Shown: positions 27,570 to 37,096, numbered from the stretch's first letter. The stretch: 64,000 bases of DNA from Bifidobacterium bohemicum DSM 22767 (GCF_000741525.1 NZ_JGYP01000002.1:620001-684000); one strand, 5' to 3'. Notes: a model not told the origin generated them from the letters alone. Translations and numbers: made by a program.

Positions 27570-27790
27570 GGTTGTTTTCCCCTTATTTGTCTCACGTCTT
27601 ACGGTTCTCGCCATTCGCGGAGCCATCACACGACTGTGATCCCTTGCAAAAACCGAGACCTTGGAACGATTCCTATAATCTTAAATTTCGATTTCGAATT
27701 GTTGTCTTGACCGTGATACCGTTTTTCATACTTTGAACAGCGGAATCACGATACATTTTTATATTTCATCGCCGCAATTACATCACTCCT

Positions 27791-28708
27791 TTATTTGACT
27801 GCGCCGGCGACCATGCCCGCAATGAAGTACTTCTGCAAAAATACGTAGGCCACCACCATCGGCACGGCGGCGATTAACGCTGCCGCAGCCGCAATGCCCA
27901 AGTTATTGGTGTTCGCAGAGAAGAACGACGCCACGCGCGGAGCGATGGTCTGCCTGGCCGTGTCAGTGAGGATGTAGCTTGAAAGGGCATAGTCATTCCA
28001 CACCGTCGAACCAGTCATGATGACCACGGTGGCCGTCACTGGTTTAAGCATCGGCAGGATGAGGCGCAAAAACACTTGAAGTCTGTTGGCACCGTCAATC
28101 GTACCGGCCTCGTCAATAGCCGGCGGAATCGCTTTGATAAACGCCGTATAAAGGAACACCGCAAGCGGCAGGTTCGTTGCCGTCAGGACCAAAATGATGC
28201 CCCAGTAGGTGTTCGCCGCATTAATCTTCACCAAGAACGAATAAAGCGGCACTAGAATCGAAAGCGGCGGAATCATCATCATCGAAAGAATGAAAGCCGA
28301 TACCGCACCGTTGAATCGTGTCTGACGGCGGGCCAACGGATAGGCCGCCATCGCGCCGAATACACACACAAGTACCGTGGTGCAGACCGTCACGATCACA
28401 CTGTTGAACACGGAGGTGAGAATCCCCCCTTCTGTGATCGCCGTAGTCCAGTTGTCCCAAGCCAAATTGTGCATACGCGGGACAAGAGCGGAGGTCATGT
28501 CATCGGCAGGCTTAAGCGAGGAGGTAACCGCTAGGTAGAACGGCAACAGCTGGCAAACGATGACGACGCCGAGGAAAAAGTAGATCGCCCAACGCCCGCG
28601 TCGGTAATTCTTACGCTCTTGGCAAGCCTCGCGCATTTCGGTTGATTCGTGCGCAAGGAGGTCGCCTACGGAACCTGCGCCATTTGATTGTATGGTTTTC
28701 TGACTCAT
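27791..28708 (-). CDS. Sugar ABC transporter permease, MalG type
   Basis: 305 residues with six membrane segments and the cytoplasmic EAA loop (IDEAGTIDGANRLQVFLRLILP) that contacts the ATPase. Start at 28708 is two bases after the stop of the first permease, so the genes are translationally coupled. No ATPase gene is nearby; a shared MsmK-type ATPase elsewhere would be needed, as is usual in bifidobacteria. Confidence 0.95.
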   Translation of the reverse strand: MSQKTIQSNGAGSVGDLLAHESTEMREACQERKNYRRGRWAIYFFLGVVIVCQLLPFYLAVTSSLKPADDMTSALVPRMHNLAWDNWTTAITEGGILTSVFNSVIVTVCTTVLVCVFGAMAAYPLARRQTRFNGAVSAFILSMMMIPPLSILVPLYSFLVKINAANTYWGIILVLTATNLPLAVFLYTAFIKAIPPAIDEAGTIDGANRLQVFLRLILPMLKPVTATVVIMTGSTVWNDYALSSYILTDTARQTIAPRVASFFSANTNNLGIAAAAALIAAVPMVVAYVFLQKYFIAGMVAGAVK

Positions 28709-28710
28709 GA

Positions 28711-29679
28711 TCACTCCCACTCCAGCTTGGTCAGGCCCTTATTGACGAGGAAGGTGACCATTGCAATGACGATGAACAGGACCACACCGATTGCCGAAGC
28801 ATAGCCGGCTGCTTGATTGTCGAAATACACCGTGCTGATATAGGTCGAAAGCGAGTTGGTCGAATAGCCCGGACCTCCGCCGGTAAGCACCTTGATGACA
28901 TCGTAAAGTTTGAGACCTCCGATGAGGTTGAGTACCACGCTAGTGGTGAAGGATGGCGCAAGAAGTGGTAACTGCACATGCCAGAACTTGTTCCACCCAT
29001 GGGCGCCATCAACCTCTGCGGCCTCCAACACCTCCTGATCCATGGTTTGCAAACCGGATAGATAGATGATCATCGACACGCCAACGAACTGAATGGAGTT
29101 GACCAAGACGATAATCGCCACCGAAAAATGCGCGTTGTTGAACCACGCCACCTTCGGGAACCCGAGCCAGACGAGAATTTGGTTAAGCGCGCCCTGCTGA
29201 TATTGAAAGATGAAATAATACATTATTCCCATCACGACTGGCGCCACGAGAGCAGGCAAATAAATAATCGCACGGATGAGCGTCTTCCCGTGAATCTTGG
29301 TGTTGAGCAGAAGGGCGAGCGCCAGGCCCAGTATCTGCTGGACCACTGTGCTGCCCACGCCGTAGATGAAGGTATTGAGCAGGATGACACCAAAATTGTG
29401 GTCCTTCAGAATCTGTCCGTAATTGGCCAGACCAATGAAGGTTTTGTTGGCATTGTAGCCATCCCAATTGGTCAGGGAATACCCGATTCCCGAAATCAGT
29501 GGGTAGATGATGAAAATTGCAAGAATGAGGACGACAGGCGCGTAGAACAGGTTGACAGATGCGCCGGCGAACCGTTTACGCCTGCGCTCTCGAGTTTCGC
29601 CCGAATTTGTCCTGTCGGCCCCCTGCCGCAGCGCTGTCTGTTGTCGCTGCGCGACCGACGATGTTGTATTACTAGACAC
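28711..29679 (-). CDS. Sugar ABC transporter permease, MalF type
   Basis: 322 residues. Basic N-terminal tail, then six membrane helices and the EAA loop (LEAAEVDGAHGWNKFWHVQLP). GTG start with AGGAAGC upstream. It forms the channel with the MalG-type permease and receives sugar from the binding protein encoded 186 bases upstream. The cluster with a GH36 enzyme suggests alpha-galactosides such as raffinose as substrate. Confidence 0.95.
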   Translation of the reverse strand: MSSNTTSSVAQRQQTALRQGADRTNSGETRERRRKRFAGASVNLFYAPVVLILAIFIIYPLISGIGYSLTNWDGYNANKTFIGLANYGQILKDHNFGVILLNTFIYGVGSTVVQQILGLALALLLNTKIHGKTLIRAIIYLPALVAPVVMGIMYYFIFQYQQGALNQILVWLGFPKVAWFNNAHFSVAIIVLVNSIQFVGVSMIIYLSGLQTMDQEVLEAAEVDGAHGWNKFWHVQLPLLAPSFTTSVVLNLIGGLKLYDVIKVLTGGGPGYSTNSLSTYISTVYFDNQAAGYASAIGVVLFIVIAMVTFLVNKGLTKLEWE

Positions 29680-29865
29680 GATTGCTTCCTAATGTTGATG
29701 TACTGCTTGATTCCAGCCGTCCGCTCCCAGGCCATTTGTCACCGAGGAGCGGGCGCCATTCGGCCTCATCGAAGCGGAGAGCCTGAAGCGCTACCTAAGA
29801 CGGGGCTTTAGACGATCAAATCGCCACAGCGAGTGGCGCGGCTTACAAAAACCGCGCCGGAGCAA

Positions 29866-31122
29866 TCAGGACTTCTGTCCGTAAAGGCTTTCAAACGAGG
29901 TCTTCATCTGGTCGGCTGCCGCAGAAGGAGAAAGCTGGCCGGTGATGATGCCGTCAGTGGACTTGGCAAGTGTGGTATACATGCCGTTGGGCAGATACTT
30001 GCGGTCAAAGAACGGCACCGTCTGCGTCTTCTTCTCATTGACCCAGTAATCATAGGTGTCTTGGAATTGGCCTAAAGCCGCAGGGACGTTCTTCAGTGCG
30101 GAATCGTTCATGCTCACCTTCACCAGCTCCTTCATATTCTCAGGCTTTGCGAGGAAGTCGATGAACTTCAGCGCGGTCTGCTTGTGCTTGCTGGTCTTCG
30201 AGACGCCAAACGCAAATTCCTCACCAGCGGAAAAGTAAGGCTTGCCGACCTTGGACGGCACCGGCATCATACCAAGCTTCACATCGGGGTTGAAGGACTC
30301 CATCATCTGCCCGAAGGTATTGCTGCGGAGGAAGAAGGCGGCTTTGTTCGAGGCCATATAGCGGTAGTCGTCATCCGGTGAAGCGGATACATAGTCTACA
30401 TTGAAGTACTTTGAATCGGCCCATTTCTTGACCATGGACGCATATTCCTCAAAGTTCTTTGTAGTGAACTTACCCTTCTGCAGCCGTTCGAGATCGGACT
30501 TTTCGTGAAGCCCCGGAAGCAGATAGTCCGCGATGTCGCCTTGGATTCCGAAATCCTTGGGCGAGGCGACGATAGGGGTAAGTCCCGCAGCCTTGACCTT
30601 CTCACAGGCTTGGTCGAAGTCATCCCAGGTATTCAGGGCCTTCGGGTCGACGCCAGCCTGCTCGAGGACAGTCTTGTTATACATGATTCCGGAGACCTGC
30701 AAATCGGCGGGTAGCCCGTAGATATTACCGTTCTTATCCTTGAGGAAGTCGTCACAGATCGGCTTGACCTGCTTGGCCCAGGAACGGTTCTGCAACGGTT
30801 CGAGGAAGTTGCCGTAGCGGTCACGTGACCATCCGTGAGTGGCCCAAATATCAGGAGGATTGTGGCCGGCCAGACGGACCTTGATATCGTTTTCCGCATT
30901 ATCCGAGCTAGCCGTGGCCTTGATGGTCACTCCGGGATTCTCCTTCTCGAACTTCTTCGCCATGGTCTGGAGAATTTTCAGGCGTGGTGTTCCGGTGCCT
31001 TGCATCGTCATGAATTCAATCGTCTCGCCACCCGACGAACTCGACCCTGAGCCGCATGCAGTCAGTGGAGCCATCAACAACATCCCGCATATCAAGGATG
31101 CGGCAATCTTCCTTCTTTTCAT
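29866..31122 (-). CDS. Sugar-binding lipoprotein of ABC transporter
   Basis: 418 residues, extracellular solute-binding family 1. Signal peptide with lipobox LTAC (Cys at about 23), Ser/Gly spacer, then the two-lobe domain with NPPDIWATHGW, YGLPADLQVSGIMYN and GEEFAFGVSKTSK. It captures the oligosaccharide at the cell surface for the downstream permeases. First gene of the operon, with an operator-like palindrome about 90 bases upstream. Confidence 0.95.
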   Translation of the reverse strand: MKRRKIAASLICGMLLMAPLTACGSGSSSSGGETIEFMTMQGTGTPRLKILQTMAKKFEKENPGVTIKATASSDNAENDIKVRLAGHNPPDIWATHGWSRDRYGNFLEPLQNRSWAKQVKPICDDFLKDKNGNIYGLPADLQVSGIMYNKTVLEQAGVDPKALNTWDDFDQACEKVKAAGLTPIVASPKDFGIQGDIADYLLPGLHEKSDLERLQKGKFTTKNFEEYASMVKKWADSKYFNVDYVSASPDDDYRYMASNKAAFFLRSNTFGQMMESFNPDVKLGMMPVPSKVGKPYFSAGEEFAFGVSKTSKHKQTALKFIDFLAKPENMKELVKVSMNDSALKNVPAALGQFQDTYDYWVNEKKTQTVPFFDRKYLPNGMYTTLAKSTDGIITGQLSPSAAADQMKTSFESLYGQKS

Positions 31123-31207
31123 CTTCCCACCTCTACGTGATTCGATGTTATCTTTTACGCCAGCTCAAGATGTATTCGCAGTTGAATTTCTTTCGCTGGT
31201 CATCTTA

Positions 31208-31236
31208 ATGCTACACGTGTAGAAAGAAATGTGCAA
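31208..31236 (-). promoter_or_regulatory. Candidate promoter with LacI-type operator for the sugar operon
   Basis: Minus-strand TTGCAC (31236-31231), 17-base spacer, TAGCAT (31213-31208). The perfect 12-base palindrome CTACACGTGTAG (31211-31222) overlaps the -10 and spacer. Central CG and twofold symmetry fit LacI-family operators. The half-site CGTGTAGA recurs at 31326-31333, near the lacI-type gene, suggesting autoregulation. Confidence 0.6.
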
Positions 31237-31395
31237 ATTACTAGAATCGGATGGTATTGAACTTGATAATTGTTTTATTTATAAGGATAAGACTACTTGA
31301 GTTATCATTTCGATCTCTGTTTTATCGTGTAGATTGAGCGTATCTTGTATTATTGTGGTTGCGAGTAGAAGTTCCGATTACCAATGAAGGAAACG

Positions 31396-32388
31396 ATGGC
31401 TAAAACGGCAGAAACGGCAACACGTAATGACGTGGCACGGCTAGCAAACGTCTCTACAGCCGTAGTAAGCTACGTTTTCAATAACGGCCCGCGTAACGTG
31501 TCACCCAAGACCGCACAAAAAGTTCGAGAGGCGGCGGAAAAACTCAATTACACACCGAATTCCATCGCACGAGCGTTGCGAACCGGAAATTCGAAAACCC
31601 TGGGCGTGGTAATCACCGAGTTCACCAACCCATTCGCGGAAAGCATCTACGAGGAACTTGAGTTGCGGGCTGCAGAAAAGGGATACTCCCTTCTTTTTGC
31701 CACCTCGCACCGTGAACCAGAGAAGGAAAAGAAAGCAATCCGACAACTTTTGAACCGTAAAGTGGACGCGCTTTTCATATCACCGTGCGAAAACGTCGAT
31801 ACTTTCTCCCCGACATACGATGAATGCAGATTCGTCATTTTCGATGTCGACCGCAGGATCCCCAATGCCGCAACCGTGTCCACAGATTACGTCAGCGCAG
31901 TGGAAATGGGCATGGATCACATGTTTAAGCACGGCCATACAGACATTGCACTCCTGATCGGTAACGCAAGCAACGGCATCAGCGATGGCCGCATCAGGGG
32001 CTGGTATCAGGCATACAAAAAACGAGGTCTACCTGCTGGACACATAGAATATACCGAATTCTCACGTACGGGGGGATACAACGCGATGATGCGAATCCTA
32101 GACCTCCCCAAAAGGCCAACAGCCGTCATCACCGGGTCCGACCTCATGGCATTCGGAGCATTGCGTGCCCTTCGCAATCGGAACGTAAAAGTTCCCGATG
32201 AGATGGCAATCATTTCATTTGACGGGACAATCGATTCACAATATACCAATCCGGAACTGACCGTACTGCAACAAGACCCTAAAGCAATTGCGGAAATCGG
32301 ACTTAAAGCCGCCATCGATCCCAATATGAAGCCGGATCTCCATCTGCTGGATGCGAAACTAGTCGTACGCGAATCCTGCGGGTGCTAG
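31396..32388 (+). CDS. LacI-family transcriptional regulator
   Basis: 330 residues. N-terminal helix-turn-helix (DVARLANVSTAVVSYVFNN) with the hinge helix NYTPNSIARALR, then a periplasmic-binding-like sugar sensor domain. Divergent from the alpha-galactoside transporter, so it most likely represses that operon and is released by an imported sugar. ATG at 31396 is chosen because GAAGGAAACG stands right before it; an ATG at 31384 is possible. The helix-turn-helix Ser/Ala pattern is ordinary. Confidence 0.94.
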   Translation: MAKTAETATRNDVARLANVSTAVVSYVFNNGPRNVSPKTAQKVREAAEKLNYTPNSIARALRTGNSKTLGVVITEFTNPFAESIYEELELRAAEKGYSLLFATSHREPEKEKKAIRQLLNRKVDALFISPCENVDTFSPTYDECRFVIFDVDRRIPNAATVSTDYVSAVEMGMDHMFKHGHTDIALLIGNASNGISDGRIRGWYQAYKKRGLPAGHIEYTEFSRTGGYNAMMRILDLPKRPTAVITGSDLMAFGALRALRNRNVKVPDEMAIISFDGTIDSQYTNPELTVLQQDPKAIAEIGLKAAIDPNMKPDLHLLDAKLVVRESCGC

Positions 32389-32605
32389 GGGAGCGGAGTT
32401 CCGAAAGAGCAAACCGTGCTGCATCATGGGCGAAAAGGTTCCAATTACCTACATATGAGACATTTTAGGCAGCCATACCCATTGAACAAAGGTGAGTTGC
32501 AGGGATAATGAGCAGGACGGCAGAGAATCGTCGGCATCCATACGCTTAACGGTCGGCGGCCTTACCTGCAAACACAATTCGCGCCTTACACCTACACTGA
32601 AAAAC

Positions 32606-33919
32606 ATGTCGCTTGGACTCAACGTTTTATTGGTGCTCGTATTCCTGCTCCTGGGGTCGGTCTTCTCCGGCACGGAGCTCGCGCTGGTGAGCCTCCGCGC
32701 CTCCCAACTCGACCAAATGGAGCAGGAGGACGAGCGCGGCGCAAAGGTCGCCAGAATCGCACGCGACCCGAACACGTTCCTGTCCACGGTCCAAATCGGG
32801 GTAACGCTTTCTGGATTCTTTTCGGCATCGTTCGGTGAGTCCGCCATCACACCGCACCTTGTGCCGATCGTGGTGGGTTGGGGAGTGCCGGAACGCATCG
32901 CGGCCCCCACGACCACCATCGTTCTCACGCTTATCATTTCGTACTGCTCGATCGTGATCTCCGAACTTGCCCCCAAGCGCATCGCCATGCAGCGCACGGA
33001 GCAGATCGCGAGGGCCGCGGTGCCCGCCATCGACATCTTCGCGAAAATCTGCCGCCCTCTGATCTGGGTGATCGGCAAAAGCACCAACGGCGTGGTGCGC
33101 CTGCTCGGCTTCGATCCGAACGAAACCGAAAGCGAGGTCTCGGACGACGAGCTGCGCGTGCTGGTCAACTCGAACACGCGCCTGAGCCGCGACGAACGCA
33201 CGATTCTGGACGACGTGTTCGATGCCTCCGACACCATAGTCGCGGAGGTGATGAAGCCGCGCGCCGACGTGGTGTTTCTCGAAGGCGACAAGTCCATCGC
33301 GGAGGCCGCCGCATACGTGCGCGGGATGCCGTACTCACGCTACCCCGTCTCCGGTCGCGATTTTGATGACATCCTAGGCTTTGTGCACGTGCGGGATCTG
33401 TTGGACGTGCGCAACCCGAACGCAAAGACAGTGGCCGACGTGACGCGCGAGGGCATTTCACTGCCCGGCACCTCTAAACTGCTGCCGAGCCTCCAGCGCC
33501 TGCGCAAATGCGGCATTCACCTGGCCGTGGTCATCGACGAGTACGGCGGCACGGACGGCATCGTGACGCTTGAAGACATGACCGAGGAGCTCGTCGGTGA
33601 CATCTGGGACGAGTACGACCTGCCGGAAGACAAACGTCCCGAAGCCGCCGACGGCAAGGACGGCCAGCCTTCGGCCTTCGTCAACGGTGTGGCCACGATC
33701 GACGGCGGCATGACAATCGAGGACTTCGCCGACCTGACCGGCATCGAACTTGAGGATGGTCCTTACGAGACGGTCGCGGGTTACTTCCTCGCTCACACCG
33801 GTCGGATGGGCGAGGTGGGCGAGACCCTGCAATCCGACGACGGCTACAACATGACGGTCACGAAGGTGGACGACCGCCGCATCGAGACCATCGAGGTGCG
33901 CAAGAACGGGGACGAGTAG
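32606..33919 (+). CDS. CNNM/CBS-domain membrane protein (HlyC/CorC family)
   Basis: 437 residues. N-terminal CNNM (DUF21) domain with about four membrane helices (from SLGLNVLLVLVF), the ELAPKRIAM motif, two CBS domains (EVMKPRADV, and HLAVVIDEYGGTDGIVTLED), and a C-terminal CorC_HlyC domain. Family members export Mg2+ or Co2+. The start at 32606 has no ribosome binding site; TACACT ends eight bases upstream, so the mRNA is probably leaderless, a common arrangement in Actinobacteria. A longer reading from 32492 lacks support. Confidence 0.92.
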   Translation: MSLGLNVLLVLVFLLLGSVFSGTELALVSLRASQLDQMEQEDERGAKVARIARDPNTFLSTVQIGVTLSGFFSASFGESAITPHLVPIVVGWGVPERIAAPTTTIVLTLIISYCSIVISELAPKRIAMQRTEQIARAAVPAIDIFAKICRPLIWVIGKSTNGVVRLLGFDPNETESEVSDDELRVLVNSNTRLSRDERTILDDVFDASDTIVAEVMKPRADVVFLEGDKSIAEAAAYVRGMPYSRYPVSGRDFDDILGFVHVRDLLDVRNPNAKTVADVTREGISLPGTSKLLPSLQRLRKCGIHLAVVIDEYGGTDGIVTLEDMTEELVGDIWDEYDLPEDKRPEAADGKDGQPSAFVNGVATIDGGMTIEDFADLTGIELEDGPYETVAGYFLAHTGRMGEVGETLQSDDGYNMTVTKVDDRRIETIEVRKNGDE

Positions 33920-33932
33920 CAAGTTTTAACCA

Positions 33933-33991
33933 GTTTTCTGCACCATCTACGATTTACCCGCATCAATTCGCTATAATATGATGCAGAAAAC
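33933..33991 (+). promoter_or_regulatory. Promoter with flanking inverted repeat before the Fic remnant
   Basis: TATAAT (33972-33977) is bracketed by GTTTTCTGCA (33933-33942) and TGCAGAAAAC (33982-33991), a perfect 10-base inverted repeat. It was probably the operator of the now broken fic-like gene. Confidence 0.5.
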
Positions 33992-34003
33992 GGTGCAGAT
34001 ACC

Positions 34004-34372
34004 ATGCATAACTACGGAGAGTCCGGGCAAGAGCTGTTGACGACGCAAACCGTGAACCTGCTCAACGCCGTCCATGAAGCCAAAGGACGCCAAAACACCC
34101 AACTACGAATCAGGCCAAAGCTGGCGGAACCCCTGCTTCATATGGCTCGTATCCAAAGCACCGACGCATCGAACCGTATCGAAGGAATCTCGACCACCGA
34201 CAAACGCTTGGTCGGCATCGTCAGCGAGAAAGTCGCTCCACAAAACCGCGCCGAAGAGGAAATCGCCGGATACCGCGATGTGCTGAACACCATCCACACG
34301 CCCACAAGGCGCGCGGCAGTGCCCCCGCCGTACCAGCACCACAATAATCCCACGAAAAACACTTGCAGATAG
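34004..34372 (+). pseudogene. Fic-family protein, N-terminal remnant
   Basis: The first 100 or so codons encode a Fic N-terminal domain: ARIQSTDASNRIEGI, then AEEEIAGYRDVLNTIH, which normally leads to the Fic catalytic core with HPFxxGNGR. After NTIH the frame turns into unrelated, Pro/His/Asn-rich sequence and stops. The AMP-transferase core is missing. A deletion or frameshift around 34300 removed it. Confidence 0.85.
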
Positions 34373-34560
34373 CGCCGTCTGACCGGCAATGAGCGCAAAC
34401 CTCAGTTTGTCTTAACGCGCAATACACGACGAACAGTATGAACGAAAACGGCGAGACAGCAACGTTTGCAGGCCCCGCGAACATATGCAACGGTTCCACG
34501 CCGCACACCATGAGCCTGTAGAATAGATGTTACATGAATTACTCCAAAGAAAGGGAAATC

Positions 34561-35058
34561 ATGGCAACAGAATTCTTGAACCCGGGCCTCGATCAGGCCA
34601 CGTCCGACAAAATCGTCTCGATCCTGCAGAACCGCTTGGCGCAGGAAGAGGAGGCCTCGCTGATCCTCAAGCACGCGCACTGGAACGTCGCGGGCCCCAG
34701 CTTCATCGGCGTGCACGAGATGCTCGACCCTGAGGTTGACGCGGTTCGCAACATGGCCGATGAAACCGCCGAGCGCATCGCCACTTTGGGCGGCAGCGCG
34801 CAGGGCACGCCGGAGTCCATCATCGAGAACCGCACCTGGTCCAGGTTCACGCTGATGGGCCGCCAGAACACGCAGGACTACCTCAAGGCTCTCATCGACT
34901 ATTACGCCGACTTCATCACGGCCGAGCGCAACGCCTATAAGGAGCTCGACGAACTCGACATCATCAGCTCCAACATCATGCAGGATCACGTGCAGGAGCT
35001 TGAGCACTTCAACTGGTTCATGAACAGCCACTTGATCTGCGAGACGCCGAAGGCCTGA
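34561..35058 (+). CDS. dps: Dps-family ferritin-like protein
   Basis: 165 residues. Four-helix ferritin-like fold with the Dps ferroxidase signature HAHWNVAGPSFIGVHEMLD and DAVRNMADETAERI. Dodecameric Dps proteins oxidise and store iron with peroxide and protect DNA. Start at 34561 has AAAGGGAAATC; an in-frame ATG at 34534 lacks a site. A TAGAAT -10 lies at about 34517. Monocistronic: two hairpins follow. Confidence 0.93.
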   Translation: MATEFLNPGLDQATSDKIVSILQNRLAQEEEASLILKHAHWNVAGPSFIGVHEMLDPEVDAVRNMADETAERIATLGGSAQGTPESIIENRTWSRFTLMGRQNTQDYLKALIDYYADFITAERNAYKELDELDIISSNIMQDHVQELEHFNWFMNSHLICETPKA

Positions 35059-35071
35059 ACCAAGGCACAAA

Positions 35072-35156
35072 GCATATGTGGCAGCCGATGATGCACTGCC
35101 ACATATGCAACCATGTCGTGTTCCATGTATCAGATGGAGCACGACACTTCGTTTTT
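35072..35156 (+). terminator. Double hairpin terminator after dps
   Basis: First stem GCATATGTGGCAG (35072-35084) with CTGCCACATATGC (35096-35108), perfect. Second stem GTCGTGTTCCAT (35115-35126) with ATGGAGCACGAC (35134-35145), one wobble pair, followed by ACTTCGTTTTT. Confidence 0.85.
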
Positions 35157-35218
35157 ATATATTGTCTGCGCGCCGGTCTGCTCGTCGATCACGCGTTCCG
35201 GTCACGACATTCCCGTTC

Positions 35219-35350
35219 GGTAGGCGCCTTTCCTTGACGCTCATGGTATATGGGCGAATAAAACGGCGAGACTCCGCCATTCTCATCCGAAGAATTTCGG
35301 GACTCTCCGTAGAAAGTGCCTACGTGGCAACTTTGTTCCGTAGGCACTTT
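35219..35350. repeat. Palindromic intergenic element, copy B
   Basis: Starts with GGTAGGCGCCTTT, contains ACTCCGCCATTCTC (35271-35284) as in copy A, and ends with AAAGTGCCTACG (35313-35324) and CGTAGGCACTTT (35339-35350), a perfect 12-base hairpin with a 14-base loop. The end next to the short-chain dehydrogenase gene looks like a partial duplication of the terminal repeat. Confidence 0.75.
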
Positions 35351-35372
35351 ATCGAGCCGCCGCCGACCGGTT

Positions 35373-36137
35373 CTACCGATGATAGACGCGTTGCGCCGAA
35401 GCCTGCGCGCGCGGACGGACCACCAGTGAATCGACATCGACCGTGTCAGGCTGATCGAGCGCCCATCGGATGCATTCGGCTATATCCTCGGCGGTCAGGG
35501 GGTTTGGCACGCCCGCATAGACCGCGTCGGCCTTGGCCTGATCGCCGTGGAAGCGGTTGAGCGAGAATTCCTCGGTCGCCACCATGCCGGGGGAGACGTC
35601 AATGACACGCAACGGCTTGCCCACTTCCTCGAACCGCAAGGTTTGGGCGAACACACGCTCGGCTGATTTGGCGGCGCAGTAGCCGGCGCCGCCCTCGTAA
35701 GCCTCAATGCCGGCGACCGAGGAAATGACGACCACGGTGCCGCCGCCGGGTGCGACCTCGAGCGCCGGTAGGAGTTTCTGGGTGATGCGAAGAGTGCCGA
35801 GCACATTTATGTCATACATCTTGCGCCAGTCCTCGACGTTGCATTGGGCTATACGGTCCTGGCCGATTGCGCCGCCCGCGCAATTTATCAGCGCCTTGAC
35901 CTGGCCGCCCGCAAGGATCCTTTCGACTGCACCCTGAACCGACGCATCATCGGTCACGTCGCACACAATCGGCTCGCAGGCATCAGCGCCAAGCTCGGCG
36001 ACCAAATCGCGCAGCCGTTCCTCACGCCGCGCCAACGCGACGACCTTCCAGCCCTCGTTCGCCAAAGCCACCGCAGTTGCCCTTCCGATGCCGCTTGAAG
36101 CGCCGGTTACCACAACTCGTTTGTTTGAATTCGTCAT
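35373..36137 (-). CDS. Short-chain dehydrogenase/reductase (SDR)
   Basis: 254 residues, classical SDR. NADP(H)-binding TGASSGIGRATA near the N-terminus, NCAGG, and the catalytic Ser (ISSVAG) and YCAAK. The nucleotide-binding basic residues ARREERL suggest NADPH preference. Closest in feel to YdfG-type serine/3-hydroxy-acid dehydrogenases (RFHGDQAKADAVY is typical), but substrate cannot be fixed. Start at 36137 follows AAAGGACGGTGAG. Confidence 0.9.
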   Translation of the reverse strand: MTNSNKRVVVTGASSGIGRATAVALANEGWKVVALARREERLRDLVAELGADACEPIVCDVTDDASVQGAVERILAGGQVKALINCAGGAIGQDRIAQCNVEDWRKMYDINVLGTLRITQKLLPALEVAPGGGTVVVISSVAGIEAYEGGAGYCAAKSAERVFAQTLRFEEVGKPLRVIDVSPGMVATEEFSLNRFHGDQAKADAVYAGVPNPLTAEDIAECIRWALDQPDTVDVDSLVVRPRAQASAQRVYHR

Positions 36138-36265
36138 GATTCTCACCGTCCTTTGAAACACTTACATTCTACCTGTGGTGCGCCACCGTCTTCAGGCCCC
36201 ATTTCGTTCCGTGAGCATTTTCTTACTGAACGTGCGGGCGCCCGTTCAACACCCCCGGAACGCAG

Positions 36266-36862
36266 TCACCACGTGGTTTCGCGGTTGAGGTCGCGTCTGG
36301 CCGCGCGCCAGCCCGGCAAGTAGCCGTCCATCCGTCGCTGGAACCCTGCGCCATGGCCTCTTTCCCAAAAGTGTGTGAGCTCGTGGACCAGCACATATTC
36401 CAGGAATCGCGGCTCCATGAGCCCCAACTGGAGATTGAGCCGGATGCACCCGGTCGCCGGCGTGCAAGAGCCCCAGCGTGACCGCATGGCCCTGAGGGTG
36501 ATGCACGTAGGTTCCCGGCCGACAATCGGCGTCCATTTCTCGAGCAGGCCGGGAATTTGCGCGTCGAGGTTACGTCGGGCCTCACGCATCAGTTCGTCGG
36601 TCCATTCCCTCGGCGGCGCATCGCTCAGTTGCCTGCGCTGTCGTGCGATCCATGCATTATGGCTCCGCACGAACGCCATGACTTGTCGGTCTGTGGTCTG
36701 CTGGGGGGCGCTCACCATTATGGTGCCGACCCGCGGGTCAACCCGTAGATACATGTTACGCATCGTTTTGCGCTTCACCTCAACGGTCATTCCATCGACT
36801 TCGAGCACCGACCGCGAAACGGCACGGGTTGAAGGTTTACAAGAACCAAGGCGATAAGGCAT
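36266..36862 (-). CDS. YgjP-like M48-type metallopeptidase (DUF45)
   Basis: 198 residues. The zinc site HELTHFWERGHGAGF and the preceding RWGSCTPATGCIRLN are the DUF45/YgjP (WLM-like) signatures. No signal peptide. Start at 36862 has no ribosome binding site, but GATAAT (minus strand, 36874-36869) ends six bases before the ATG, so a leaderless transcript is likely. Substrate unknown. Confidence 0.88.
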   Translation of the reverse strand: MPYRLGSCKPSTRAVSRSVLEVDGMTVEVKRKTMRNMYLRVDPRVGTIMVSAPQQTTDRQVMAFVRSHNAWIARQRRQLSDAPPREWTDELMREARRNLDAQIPGLLEKWTPIVGREPTCITLRAMRSRWGSCTPATGCIRLNLQLGLMEPRFLEYVLVHELTHFWERGHGAGFQRRMDGYLPGWRAARRDLNRETTW

Positions 36863-37062
36863 GGCACGATTATCCCTCGCTCGTCTGACCTGCGTGCCCG
36901 GGGTGGGGCATGTGACATGCATGTGCTTTTCTTCTATCGTGATGTTGTGCGGCGTGCCGGTATTCGAGGCGTATGAACCGCTGGGACACGATGTTCCGGC
37001 GGCAACCCAGCGCTACGGAGGAATGGCATTTTCAGTCCGCGACACGCTTAGGAGCAAAAATG

Positions 37063-37096
37063 TTGACGGTTGTCCAACGTCACAGTAAGCTAAATA
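37063..37096 (+). promoter_or_regulatory. Candidate promoter of the tRNA-Ile/tRNA-Ala pair
   Basis: TTGACG (37063-37068), 17-base spacer, TAAGCT (37086-37091), overlapping TAAATA. About 30 bases before tRNA-Ile. Confidence 0.5.
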
